DNA of 64,000 bases from Inquilinus sp042743185. GTDB taxonomy: Bacteria > Pseudomonadota > Alphaproteobacteria > DSM-16000 > Inquilinaceae. This document shows positions 7,808 to 14,862 of the stretch, one piece after another; position 1 is the stretch's first letter; each line of letters starts with the position of its first letter. Below the pieces are notes generated by a model. It searched no databases, was not told where the DNA came from, and was given only the letters and a program-made list of their open reading frames with translations. The DNA lies in assembly GCF_042743185.1 (NCBI RefSeq), contig NZ_JBHYMS010000014.1, positions 79,170 through 143,169 of the forward strand, in the 5' to 3' direction. A program made the translations under genes and the position numbers.

Positions 7808-8957
7808 CGCCGCCGGCGCCGCCCTGGCGCGGGAGGCGACGCGGCGCGCCGCCGGCTTCCTGACCGGGCTGGAGCGCTACATCCGCCACCCCTATCGCCG
7901 CGGCCTGCCGGAGGCACCGGTGCTGTGGCGGGACGGATCGGCCCGGCTGCGGGACTACGGGTCGACGGAGGGGGGCCCCGCCGACGGGCTGCCGCTGCTG
8001 GTGGTGCCGTCGATGGTCAACCGCGCCTATGTGCTGGATCTGACGGCGGAGCGCAGCCTGCTGCGCTTCCTGTCGGCGCAGGGCCTGCGGCCGCTGCTGC
8101 TCGAATGGGACGTGCCGGACGCGGCCGAGCGCGACTTCACCCTGACCGACGTGCTCCTGCGGCGGCTGGAGCCGGCGCTGGACGCCGTTCTCGCGGCTGC
8201 GAAAGGACCGGTCGGGCTGCTGGGCTACTGCATGGGCGGCACGCTGGCGGCGGCGCTGGCGGCGCGGCGACCGGACGACATCGCCGGCATCGCCTTCATG
8301 GCCGCCCCTTGGGACTTCCATGCCGATGCACCGCACCAGGCCGAGATCGGCCGGATGGCGGCGGCGGCCAGCCTGGCCGTCATCGCGTCGCTCGGCGTAC
8401 TGCCGGTCGACGGCATCCAGGCGCTGTTCACCACGCTCGACCCGCTGACCGCCCTGCGCAAGTTCAGCGCCTTCGGCCGGCTGGCCCCCGGCTCACCAGA
8501 AGCGGAACGCTTCGTGGCGCTCGAAGACTGGCTGAACGACGGCATCCCGCTGCCGGGGCCGGTGGCGCTGGAATGCCTGGCCGGCTGGTATGGCGAGAAC
8601 ATGCCCGGCCGCGGCGCATGGCGGATCGACGGCGCGCCGGTGCGGCCGGAGGCGATCCGCCGGCCCAGCCTGCACCTGATCCCGGCCCGCGACCGCATCG
8701 TGCCGCCGGCCAGCGCCCGCGCTTTGGCCGAGCGCATGCCGGGCGCCGAGCGGATCGAGCCGACGCTCGGCCATATCGGCATGGTGGTCGCCGGCGGCGC
8801 CGAGACCCAGGTCTGGCGGCCGCTGGCGGCATGGCTGGCCGCCGCTATTCGAACCGGAGGGACAACGTCACCGGCGCGGCCGAAAGCCCGTCGTAGCGCA
8901 GCGTCACGGTCCCGCCGGGCGCCGGCTGCGCCGGCGGGCCGAAGGAACCGAGGCTGA
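7632..8957 (+). CDS. PhaC-like alpha/beta hydrolase (PHA synthase/depolymerase superfamily)
   Basis: 441 aa alpha/beta-fold enzyme of the PHA synthase family (COG3243 type). The nucleophile elbow GYCMGG carries Cys200 in place of Ser, as in PhaC; Asp354 (PARDRIVPP) and His381 (LGHIGM) complete the triad. It is shorter than class I PhaC and lacks its long N-terminal domain, closer to class III PhaC or to the PhaC-like hydrolases that accompany PHB genes, so polymerase activity is unproven. ATG 7632 has GGGAGG 7 nt upstream. The last ~35 residues (after AAIRTGG) are basic, low-complexity and antisense to the convergent hydratase gene, suggesting that the original stop was lost and the tail is not functional. 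Confidence 0.82.
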   Translation: MTLRLGPRPLPLHLAAAAASLTSGIAALPLSRNASPGSKPLWPEPLRRAAERLASLPPDAAGAALAREATRRAAGFLTGLERYIRHPYRRGLPEAPVLWRDGSARLRDYGSTEGGPADGLPLLVVPSMVNRAYVLDLTAERSLLRFLSAQGLRPLLLEWDVPDAAERDFTLTDVLLRRLEPALDAVLAAAKGPVGLLGYCMGGTLAAALAARRPDDIAGIAFMAAPWDFHADAPHQAEIGRMAAAASLAVIASLGVLPVDGIQALFTTLDPLTALRKFSAFGRLAPGSPEAERFVALEDWLNDGIPLPGPVALECLAGWYGENMPGRGAWRIDGAPVRPEAIRRPSLHLIPARDRIVPPASARALAERMPGAERIEPTLGHIGMVVAGGAETQVWRPLAAWLAAAIRTGGTTSPARPKARRSAASRSRRAPAAPAGRRNRG

Positions 8958-9699
8958 CCAGCTGCCCCGGCCGCAGCGCCTCGCCCCGCGCCGCGAGGTC
9001 CTGCGCCAGCCAGGTCACCGCGTTCAGCGGATGGCCGAGGATGGCGGCGCCCGGCGCCTCGGTCAGCACCTTGCCGCTGCCGTCGGCCAGCGAGACCGTC
9101 ATCGTCGCCAACCGCTCGGCGAAGCCGGGGTCGATCGCGATCGGCTCTCCCAGCACGCCGAGGCGCGCACCCACATTAATTGCAGCAATCGAGGCCGCGG
9201 TCGGCTTCTCGTCCGGCGCCAGGGCCAGGTCGGCCAGCTCGATGAAGGGGCGGAGCGCCGAGAGATGCGCCAGCACCTCGGCCGGCGTCTTCGCCTGGTT
9301 GACGCCGGCGTCGCCGATCACGGCGACCAAGTCGGCCTCGACCAGCGGCCTGGCGGCGAAGCCGGCCGGGACCGGCGTGCCCGGCGCCAGCAGCATCCGC
9401 TGCAGCAGCACGCCCGAGACCGGATGGTCGACGCCCAGCCGTTCCTGCATCGCCTTGCCGGTCAGGCCGACCTTGTAGCCGACCGGCGGACCGGCATCGG
9501 GCGCGAGGTCCCGGACCAGCGTCTTCTGGACGCAGGCGGCGGTGGCGTCGTCGATCCCGGCGAGGCCGGACACGGTCGCCTTCGCCCGCCAGGCCGCGGC
9601 CGCACGCGCGGCAATGGCGGCGCAATCCTCGGCCGCCAGCGCCGGCATCGTTCCCACCAGCGCGGCCAGCGCCAAGGCCCGCAGCAACGACTTGCGCAT
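8845..9699 (-). CDS. exported 2-keto-4-pentenoate hydratase-like protein (FAH superfamily)
   Basis: 284 aa. Family signatures of MhpD/DmpE-type hydratases and decarboxylases: GYKVGLT, PLVEADLVAVI, FIELADLAL, INVGARLG and HPLNAVTWLAQDL, which build the metal-binding FAH fold acting on 2-hydroxypenta-2,4-dienoate-like acids. Unusually it starts with a clear Sec signal peptide (MRKSLLRALALAALVGTMPALA-A), so it should be periplasmic, whereas the classical enzymes of aromatic meta-cleavage are cytoplasmic. No other meta-cleavage gene is nearby. Its 3' end overlaps the convergent PhaC-like gene by 113 bp. Substrate cannot be inferred. Confidence 0.8.
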   Translation of the reverse strand: MRKSLLRALALAALVGTMPALAAEDCAAIAARAAAAWRAKATVSGLAGIDDATAACVQKTLVRDLAPDAGPPVGYKVGLTGKAMQERLGVDHPVSGVLLQRMLLAPGTPVPAGFAARPLVEADLVAVIGDAGVNQAKTPAEVLAHLSALRPFIELADLALAPDEKPTAASIAAINVGARLGVLGEPIAIDPGFAERLATMTVSLADGSGKVLTEAPGAAILGHPLNAVTWLAQDLAARGEALRPGQLVSLGSFGPPAQPAPGGTVTLRYDGLSAAPVTLSLRFE

Positions 9700-9829
9700 C
9701 GATCCCTCCCCCCTTCGCCCAGCCCCTCCCGTCGCGGTTGCACAGGCGGAAGGGCAGTGGCTATCGTCACCTTAGCGCAATTCGACCGGTGCGGCCCGGC
9801 CGCGCCGAACAGCAAAGGGAAACGCCCCT

Positions 9830-11002
9830 ATGACCAATGTCGTCATCGCCGCAGCCGCGCGCACGCCGGTCGGGGCCTTCAGCGGTGCCTTCGCCGCCGT
9901 GCCGGCGCATGAGCTGGGCACCGCCGCGATCACCGCGGCGCTGGGCCGGGCCAAGGTCGAGGCCGCCGAGGTCGACGAGGTGGTGCTGGGCCAGGTGCTG
10001 ACCGCCGCCGTCGGCCAGAACGCGGCGCGCCAGGCCGCGATCGCCGCCGGAATCCCGCGCGAGGCCACCGCCTACGGCATCAACCAGGTCTGCGGCTCCG
10101 GCCTGCGCACGGTGGCGCTGGGCGGCCAGGCGATCGCCCTGGGCGACGCCCGCATCGTCGTCGCCGGCGGGCAGGAGAGCATGTCGCTGGCGCCGCACGC
10201 GCTGCATCTGCGCAGCGGCACCAAGATGGGCGACGCCAAGATGGTCGACACCATGATCCGCGACGGGCTGTGGGACGCCTTCAACGGCTATCACATGGGC
10301 AACACGGCGGAGAACGTGGCCCGGCAGTGGCAGATCACCCGCGACGAGCAGGACCGCTTCGCGCTGGCGTCGCAGCAGAAGGCGGCGGCGGCGCAGCGCG
10401 AGGGCCGGTTCAAGGACGAGATCGTCCCGGTCACGGTCAAGGGCCGCAAGGGCGACACCGTGATCGACGCCGACGAGTACCTGAAGCCGGACACCACGAT
10501 TGAGGTGCTGGCCAAGCTGCGCCCGGCCTTCGATAAGGAGGGCACGGTCACCGCCGGCAACGCCTCCGGCCTCAATGACGGCGCCGCGGCGCTGGTGCTG
10601 ATGACCGAGGAGGAAGCGGCGCGTCGGGGCATCACTCCGCTGGCCCGCATCGCCTCCTGGGCCACGGCCGGCGTCGACCCGGCGGTGATGGGCTCGGGCC
10701 CGATCCCGGCCAGCCGCGCGGCGCTGAAGAAGGCCGGCTGGACCGCCGAGCAGCTGGACCTGGTCGAAGCCAACGAGGCCTTCGCCGCCCAGGCCTGCGC
10801 GGTGAACAAGGATATGGGCTGGGACCCGGCCCGGGTGAACGTCAATGGCGGCGCCATCGCCATCGGCCACCCGATCGGCGCGTCGGGCGCCCGGATCCTG
10901 ACCACCCTGCTGTACGAGATGGGCCGGCGGGACGCGAAGAGGGGCCTGGCCACCCTGTGCATCGGCGGCGGCATGGGCATCGCGCTCTGCGTCGAACGCT
11001 GA
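9830..11002 (+). CDS. phaA: acetyl-CoA C-acetyltransferase (beta-ketothiolase) PhaA
   Basis: Biosynthetic thiolase condensing two acetyl-CoA to acetoacetyl-CoA, first step of PHB synthesis. 390 aa. Catalytic residues sit where expected from the Zoogloea enzyme: Cys88 (NQVCGSGLR) acylated nucleophile, His347 (IAIGHPIGASGAR) and Cys377 (ATLCIGGGMG). The adenosyl-binding NGYHMGNTAEN segment is also present. Weak AAGGGA ribosome site. phaB follows after 98 bp that contain two 8-bp GC hairpins (11007-11028 and 11036-11074) without T tracts, so the two are probably one transcript. No phaC of full length adjoins them. Confidence 0.97.
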   Translation: MTNVVIAAAARTPVGAFSGAFAAVPAHELGTAAITAALGRAKVEAAEVDEVVLGQVLTAAVGQNAARQAAIAAGIPREATAYGINQVCGSGLRTVALGGQAIALGDARIVVAGGQESMSLAPHALHLRSGTKMGDAKMVDTMIRDGLWDAFNGYHMGNTAENVARQWQITRDEQDRFALASQQKAAAAQREGRFKDEIVPVTVKGRKGDTVIDADEYLKPDTTIEVLAKLRPAFDKEGTVTAGNASGLNDGAAALVLMTEEEAARRGITPLARIASWATAGVDPAVMGSGPIPASRAALKKAGWTAEQLDLVEANEAFAAQACAVNKDMGWDPARVNVNGGAIAIGHPIGASGARILTTLLYEMGRRDAKRGLATLCIGGGMGIALCVER

Positions 11003-11100
11003 GACCGGCGCCTCTCCGCTGAGGCGCCGCTTCCGGGGCCGCCCGCCGATCTCTCTCGTCGCGGCCGGCGGCCCTTCAAATCCAACCCTGGGAGGACGCT

Positions 11101-11823
11101 ATGGGACGTGTAGCGGTGGTGACCGGCGGGACGAGAGGGATTGGCGAGGCGATCTCGCTGGCCCTGAAGGAGAAGGGCTACAAGGTCGCCGCGACCTATG
11201 CCGGCAATGATGACGCCGCCCGCGCCTTCAGCGAGCGGCACGGCATCAGCGTCTACAAGTTCGACGTCGCCGATTTCGAGCAGTGCCAGGCCGCGATCGC
11301 CAGGATCGAGGCCGAGCTCGGGCCGGTCGAGGTGCTGGTCAACAACGCCGGCATCACCCGCGACGGCACCATCCACAAGATGGACCGCCATGCCTGGGAC
11401 GCGGTGATCGACACCAATCTCGGCTCCTGCTTCAACATGTGCCGCTGCGTCATCGACGGCATGCGGGCGCGCAATTTCGGCCGGATCGTCAACATCGGCT
11501 CGATCAACGGCCAGGCCGGCCAGTACGGCCAGGTGAACTACGCCGCGGCGAAGTCCGGCATCCACGGCTTCACCAAGGCGCTGGCGCAGGAAGGTGCCGG
11601 CAAGGGCATCACCGTCAACGCCATCGCGCCCGGCTACATCGACACCGACATGGTCCGCGCCGTGCCGCCGAACGTGCTGGAGAAGATCGTCGCCAAGGTG
11701 CCGGTCGGCCGCCTGGGCAAGGCGTCGGAGATCGCCCGCGGCGTGCTGTTCCTGGTCGATGACGAGGGCGGCTTCATCACCGGCTCGACCCTGTCGATCA
11801 ACGGCGGCCAGCACATGTATTGA
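11101..11823 (+). CDS. phaB: acetoacetyl-CoA reductase PhaB
   Basis: NADPH-dependent short-chain dehydrogenase that reduces acetoacetyl-CoA to (R)-3-hydroxybutyryl-CoA, the PHB monomer donor. 240 aa. N-terminal TGGTRGIG nucleotide-binding loop, NNAGITRD, catalytic Ser134, Tyr147 and Lys151 (NYAAAK), and the C-terminal GGQHMY typical of PhaB. GGGAGG lies 5 nt before the ATG. Downstream of phaA in the same orientation; convergent with the HxlR-type gene 38 bp further on. Confidence 0.97.
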   Translation: MGRVAVVTGGTRGIGEAISLALKEKGYKVAATYAGNDDAARAFSERHGISVYKFDVADFEQCQAAIARIEAELGPVEVLVNNAGITRDGTIHKMDRHAWDAVIDTNLGSCFNMCRCVIDGMRARNFGRIVNIGSINGQAGQYGQVNYAAAKSGIHGFTKALAQEGAGKGITVNAIAPGYIDTDMVRAVPPNVLEKIVAKVPVGRLGKASEIARGVLFLVDDEGGFITGSTLSINGGQHMY

Positions 11824-11861
11824 GGCGCCCCGGGGAGGGCCCGGACCGGACCGGTCCTCCC

Positions 11862-12215
11862 CTACGCCGCCTCGGCCGTTCCCTCCACCCGGTCCCGGAA
11901 GCTCTGCCCCCAGGCCTTCATGGCGTCGAGCACCGGGGCCAGGGTGCGGCCGTATTCGGTCAGCGAATACTCCACCCGCGGCGGCACCTCGGCGAAGACC
12001 CGCCGGTTCAGGATGCCGTCCGCCTCCAGCTCGCGCAGCTGCAGCGTCAGCGAGCGCTGCGTCGCGCCGCCGACGGTCTTCCGCAACTCGCCGAAGCGCT
12101 TCGGCCCGTCCAGCAGCTGGTACAGGATCACCGGCTTCCACTTGCCGCCCATGACGGCGAGCGTGACCTCGACCGCGCAGCCGTAGGACCGGCGGGCCTG
12201 TTCTCGTGGCGGCAT
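11862..12215 (-). CDS. HxlR-family winged-helix regulator
   Basis: 117 aa one-domain regulator: YGCAVEVTLAVMGGKWKPVILYQLL is the HxlR opening with its conserved Cys and GGKW, followed by RFGELRKTVGGATQRSLTLQ (recognition helix region) and the wing RVEYSLTEYGRTL. HxlR proteins act as dimers and often sense electrophiles or oxidants through the Cys. It is divergent from an MDR-family dehydrogenase, and a perfect 7-bp inverted repeat with 20-bp centre spacing lies between them, so control of that gene and itself is likely. Start ATG 12215 has GGAGA 4 nt upstream. Confidence 0.9.
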   Translation of the reverse strand: MPPREQARRSYGCAVEVTLAVMGGKWKPVILYQLLDGPKRFGELRKTVGGATQRSLTLQLRELEADGILNRRVFAEVPPRVEYSLTEYGRTLAPVLDAMKAWGQSFRDRVEGTAEAA

Positions 12216-12222
12216 TTCGTCT

Positions 12223-12249
12223 CCATAGGTGCAAAGGAGTATCCTATGG
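12223..12249. promoter_or_regulatory. palindromic operator between hxlR-like gene and dehydrogenase
   Basis: CCATAGG (12223-12229) and CCTATGG (12243-12249) are perfect inverted repeats with a 13-bp spacer, placing the half-sites two helical turns apart on one DNA face, as expected for a winged-helix dimer. The site begins 8 bp from the HxlR start codon and contains a TATCCT sequence usable as a -10 towards the dehydrogenase. Functional role is inferred. Confidence 0.65.
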
Positions 12250-12347
12250 CAAGAAATGTTGCCTTCTTGCGTCGAGGCCTGCAAGCCGCAACATAGCGCC
12301 CATGCCGCTATCCGGCGGCGATCCCGACACATCGGAGACCTGGAGCC

Positions 12348-13364
12348 ATGCGCCAGTACCGCCTTCCCCGCATCGGCAGCATCGATGACCTCACCCTCGC
12401 CGAGACCGAGACGCCGGCCCCCAGCCGCGGCCAGGCGCTGGTCCGGCTGCGCGCGGCGTCGCTGAACTACCGCGATCTGATGGTCGCCACCGACCGCTAC
12501 GGCCGCGGCGCGCCGCGGCCCGACCTGGTGCCGCTGTCGGACGGCGCCGGCGAGGTGGTGGCGGTCGGCCCGGACGTCACCCGGGTCAAGGTCGGCGACC
12601 GCGTCGCCGGCATCTTCATGCAGAGCTGGATCGGCGGCGAGATCGACGCGGCCGACCAGGCCAGCGCCCTGGGCGGCGCGGCCCATGGCGTGCTGGCCGA
12701 GCACCGGGTTTTCGACCAGGACGGGCTGGTGCATCTGCCCGACCACCTGTCCTTCGAGGAAGGCGCGGCCCTGCCCTGCGCCGGGGTGACCGCCTGGAAC
12801 GCGCTCTATGGCGGCCAGCATCCGCTGCAGCCGGGCGAGACCGTGCTGGTGCTGGGCACCGGCGGCGTCTCGATCCTGGCCTTGCAGTTCGCCCACGCTG
12901 CCGGAGCGCGGGTGATCGCCACCTCCTCCAGCGACGCCAAGCTGGAGCAGGCGAAGGCCCTGGGCGCCGCCGAGCTGGTCAACTACCGCCGCCATCCGGA
13001 GTGGGAGAAGGAGGTGCTGCGGCTGACCGGCGGGCGCGGCGTCGATCACGTCATCGAGGTCGGCGGTGCCGGCACCGTGCCGAAGTCGATCGCCGCCACC
13101 CGGATCGGCGGCTTCGTCCATCTGATCGGCGTGCTGACCGCCGGCAGCCCGTTCGAGCCGACGCCCCTGATCGGCCGGTCGGTGACGCTGCGCGGCCTCT
13201 ATGTCGGCTCGCGCCAGATGTTCGAGGCGATGAACCGGCACATCGCCCGGGCCGGCATCAAGCCGGTGATCGACCGGGTCTTCCCGTTCGAGCAGGCGAA
13301 GGACGCCTACCGCCACCTCGAGGCGGCGGGCCATGTCGGCAAGATCGTGATCGCGATCGGATGA
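12348..13364 (+). CDS. zinc-independent MDR-family NAD(P)-dependent dehydrogenase/quinone oxidoreductase
   Basis: 338 aa medium-chain reductase: N-terminal GroES-like half (RAASLNYRDLMVATDRYG, PLSDGAGEVVAVGPDVTRVKVGDRV) and Rossmann half (VLVLGTGGVSILALQFAHAAGA, ALGAAELVNY, GRGVDHVIEVGGAGT). The structural-zinc cysteines and the catalytic Cys/His of true alcohol dehydrogenases are not evident, pointing to a quinone oxidoreductase-like or enoyl reductase role. Divergent from an HxlR-family regulator across a palindromic operator, an arrangement typical of electrophile- or aldehyde-induced reductases. Exact substrate unknown. It is convergent with the lipoprotein gene 54 bp downstream. Confidence 0.87.
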   Translation: MRQYRLPRIGSIDDLTLAETETPAPSRGQALVRLRAASLNYRDLMVATDRYGRGAPRPDLVPLSDGAGEVVAVGPDVTRVKVGDRVAGIFMQSWIGGEIDAADQASALGGAAHGVLAEHRVFDQDGLVHLPDHLSFEEGAALPCAGVTAWNALYGGQHPLQPGETVLVLGTGGVSILALQFAHAAGARVIATSSSDAKLEQAKALGAAELVNYRRHPEWEKEVLRLTGGRGVDHVIEVGGAGTVPKSIAATRIGGFVHLIGVLTAGSPFEPTPLIGRSVTLRGLYVGSRQMFEAMNRHIARAGIKPVIDRVFPFEQAKDAYRHLEAAGHVGKIVIAIG

Positions 13365-13418
13365 CGAAGCAGCGGTCGGACCTGACCCGCAACGGGCCGG
13401 TCCGGCCGCCAGTTCATC

Positions 13419-13949
13419 TCACCAGGGCGATCCGCCGACCTTTCCAGTCTTCAGGTCGACCGTGAAGAACTCCACCCAACCGACATTGCTGGCATCACGG
13501 CTGCAGCAAAGGATCCGGGCGACAGTCGCGTTCGTTTCCTGGCCCGCCTCGACCCGCACACCGTCCTCCCATAGCTGGATCCCCTGCGCTGTGTCCGTGT
13601 CGCGGATCCGCCATAAGGCGATCGTTTTCAGGTTCCACACCCCGGCCGGCAAGTCGGTGAACTCGAAATATCCCTGTGAATTGCATGTGGCATCCCGCTG
13701 AACTCCCCGATCCTTGGGAGCGTTCGGCCCGACGGCCAGCACCTTCAGCCGGGCACAAGTGACCATGTCGCCGGTAGGCAGGATAACGTAGCCGCGTCCC
13801 CGGACCGTCCCGGTCGCCGGCTGAGCCGAGGACGCCACCACGCCGGCGTCGGCAGCCGATGCCGACGGCTGGGCCTTAGGCGCTGCGGTGTTGCATGCGG
13901 CAAGCAAGAGCGCGACGGCCAGACCGGCGCCCATTTCCAAAAGCTTCAT
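13419..13949 (-). CDS. lipoprotein with carboxypeptidase-regulatory-like domain
   Basis: 176 aa. Signal peptide ending in the lipobox LLAAC, with Cys19 as the lipidated residue, then a Ser/Ala/Pro linker and a beta-sandwich-like region (GYVILPTGDMVTCARLKVLAV, GYFEFTDLPAGVWNLKTIAL) that resembles carboxypeptidase-regulatory/transthyretin-like domains; the resemblance is by eye. Four further Cys residues, including an adjacent pair (ILCCSRD), could form disulphides. Its ATG overlaps the stop of a DUF1127-like reading frame (ATGA), so it may be translationally coupled to the preceding small genes. Confidence 0.68.
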   Translation of the reverse strand: MKLLEMGAGLAVALLLAACNTAAPKAQPSASAADAGVVASSAQPATGTVRGRGYVILPTGDMVTCARLKVLAVGPNAPKDRGVQRDATCNSQGYFEFTDLPAGVWNLKTIALWRIRDTDTAQGIQLWEDGVRVEAGQETNATVARILCCSRDASNVGWVEFFTVDLKTGKVGGSPW

Positions 13950-14122
13950 GAAATCCCCCTCGAAATTCCGGCTGGCAGGCCCATCGGCGCAAACCGGTCG
14001 GAGAAGGGTATCACGCCGGTTTCGATCAGCCAGGATGTCGGCTGGCGTCTAAGGAGCTGCGATTGCGTCTTCTCGAAGCCCAGATCTGCCTGCAGCTGGG
14101 CGGATAGGTCGTCCAGACGCAA
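13946..14122 (-). CDS. DUF1127-like small reading frame, probably a degenerate second copy
   Basis: From a TTG at 14122 this frame encodes about 58 aa starting LRLDDLSAQLQADLGFEK, which parallels LRPGDLSEHLRADLGLERW at the end of the neighbouring DUF1127-like gene. The Arg-rich N-terminal half of the family is missing, and no good start or ribosome site is visible (the nearest GAGG is about 10 nt upstream). The open frame continues upstream but there overlaps the intact copy out of frame. Its TGA overlaps the lipoprotein ATG. It is either a truncated duplicate or a short leader-like coupling peptide. Confidence 0.4.
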   Translation of the reverse strand: MRLDDLSAQLQADLGFEKTQSQLLRRQPTSWLIETGVIPFSDRFAPMGLPAGISRGIS

Positions 14123-14153
14123 CGATTGGAGCCGTCCTCGCGATCGGGTGACC

Positions 14154-14354
14154 TCAGAGGAAGCCCCGGGGCGGCTTTTGCCAGCCCCGCCACCTCTCGA
14201 GCCCCAGATCGGCCCGGAGATGCTCGGAGAGGTCGCCCGGCCGCAGCACCGGGCGACGGCGCCGCAGCAGCGACGCGAACGACAGCACTTTTCCGGCAAG
14301 GCAGCGCACCGCCGTCGGCAGCCGAGCCGAAGGGACGGCCGGCACCGTGCTCAT
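14154..14354 (-). CDS. small DUF1127 (YjiS)-like protein
   Basis: 66 aa basic protein. The C-terminal half (RRRRPVLRPGDLSEHLRADLGLERW) matches the DUF1127 pattern of small alphaproteobacterial proteins, some of which bind RNA and affect phosphate, carbon or stress responses; role here unknown. The ATG at 14354 shares four bases (ATGA) with the stop codon of the upstream Rid-family gene, implying coupled translation. A degenerate repeat of the C-terminal half follows immediately downstream. Confidence 0.65.
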   Translation of the reverse strand: MSTVPAVPSARLPTAVRCLAGKVLSFASLLRRRRPVLRPGDLSEHLRADLGLERWRGWQKPPRGFL

Positions 14355-14758
14355 CCCGGCACCACGGCGAGCACGTCGAGCTCGAACAACAGCCCTTCGC
14401 GGAAGAAGCGCGACAGTTGCAGCGTCGTGCTCACCGGCGGCGCCGCCACGTTGACGTAGCGGTCGCGCACCTCGCGCAGGATCGGGCCCTGGGCGGCGAA
14501 GTCGGTGACGAACATGCCGAGCCGGATCACGTGCTCGAAGCCGCTGCCGGCGGCGGCCAGGCCGGCCTTGACGTTCTCGAAGGCCTGCACCGCCTGGCCG
14601 GCGAAGTCCGGCGCGGCGATCGACCCGTCCGGACGGATGCCGACCTGGCCGGCGAGCTGGACCAGCCGGGCGCCGGCCGGGATCAGCACCACCTGGGAAT
14701 AGCCGTTCGGCGCCGGCATCATGTCGGGGTTGAGGAAGGTGGGGGCATCAGTTGCCAT
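14351..14758 (-). CDS. Rid-family (YjgF/RidA-like) protein
   Basis: 135 aa YjgF/YER057c/UK114 fold: LVQLAGQVGIRPDGSI, QAVQAFENVKAGLAAAGSGFEHVIRL and a C-terminal LFELDVLAVVP strand. Archetypal RidA deaminates reactive enamines/imines with a conserved Arg near residue 105 in a PARS-like motif; here the equivalent segment reads PPVSTTLQL, without that Arg. It therefore belongs to one of the Rid subfamilies not expected to have RidA activity. Divergent from a LysR-family regulator with a T-N11-A palindrome between them, and first in a chain of overlapping minus-strand genes. Confidence 0.85.
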   Translation of the reverse strand: MATDAPTFLNPDMMPAPNGYSQVVLIPAGARLVQLAGQVGIRPDGSIAAPDFAGQAVQAFENVKAGLAAAGSGFEHVIRLGMFVTDFAAQGPILREVRDRYVNVAAPPVSTTLQLSRFFREGLLFELDVLAVVPG

Positions 14759-14839
14759 CGCGGCTATCCTGGCTGGAAAGGATCGGCGGACGATGCGCCG
14801 CCTCCTGCCGCTGAACCACGCAGGGCCTCGCCGCCGATC

Positions 14840-14854
14840 ATAAGCCAGGCTTAT
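14840..14854. promoter_or_regulatory. LysR-type T-N11-A palindrome
   Basis: ATAAGCC-A-GGCTTAT is a perfect 15-bp palindrome containing T-N11-A, the core of LysR-type binding sites, 8 bp before the LysR start codon and overlapping a TTATAC -10-like sequence. It lies between the LysR gene and the divergent Rid gene, the standard position for auto- and target regulation. Confidence 0.7.
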
Positions 14855-14862
14855 ACTGAGCC

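Noticed and set aside
11862..13334. A 490-codon minus-strand frame covering the MDR dehydrogenase and the HxlR gene
   Set aside because: Only the last 117 codons, from ATG 12215, carry HxlR homology; the rest is antisense to the dehydrogenase.
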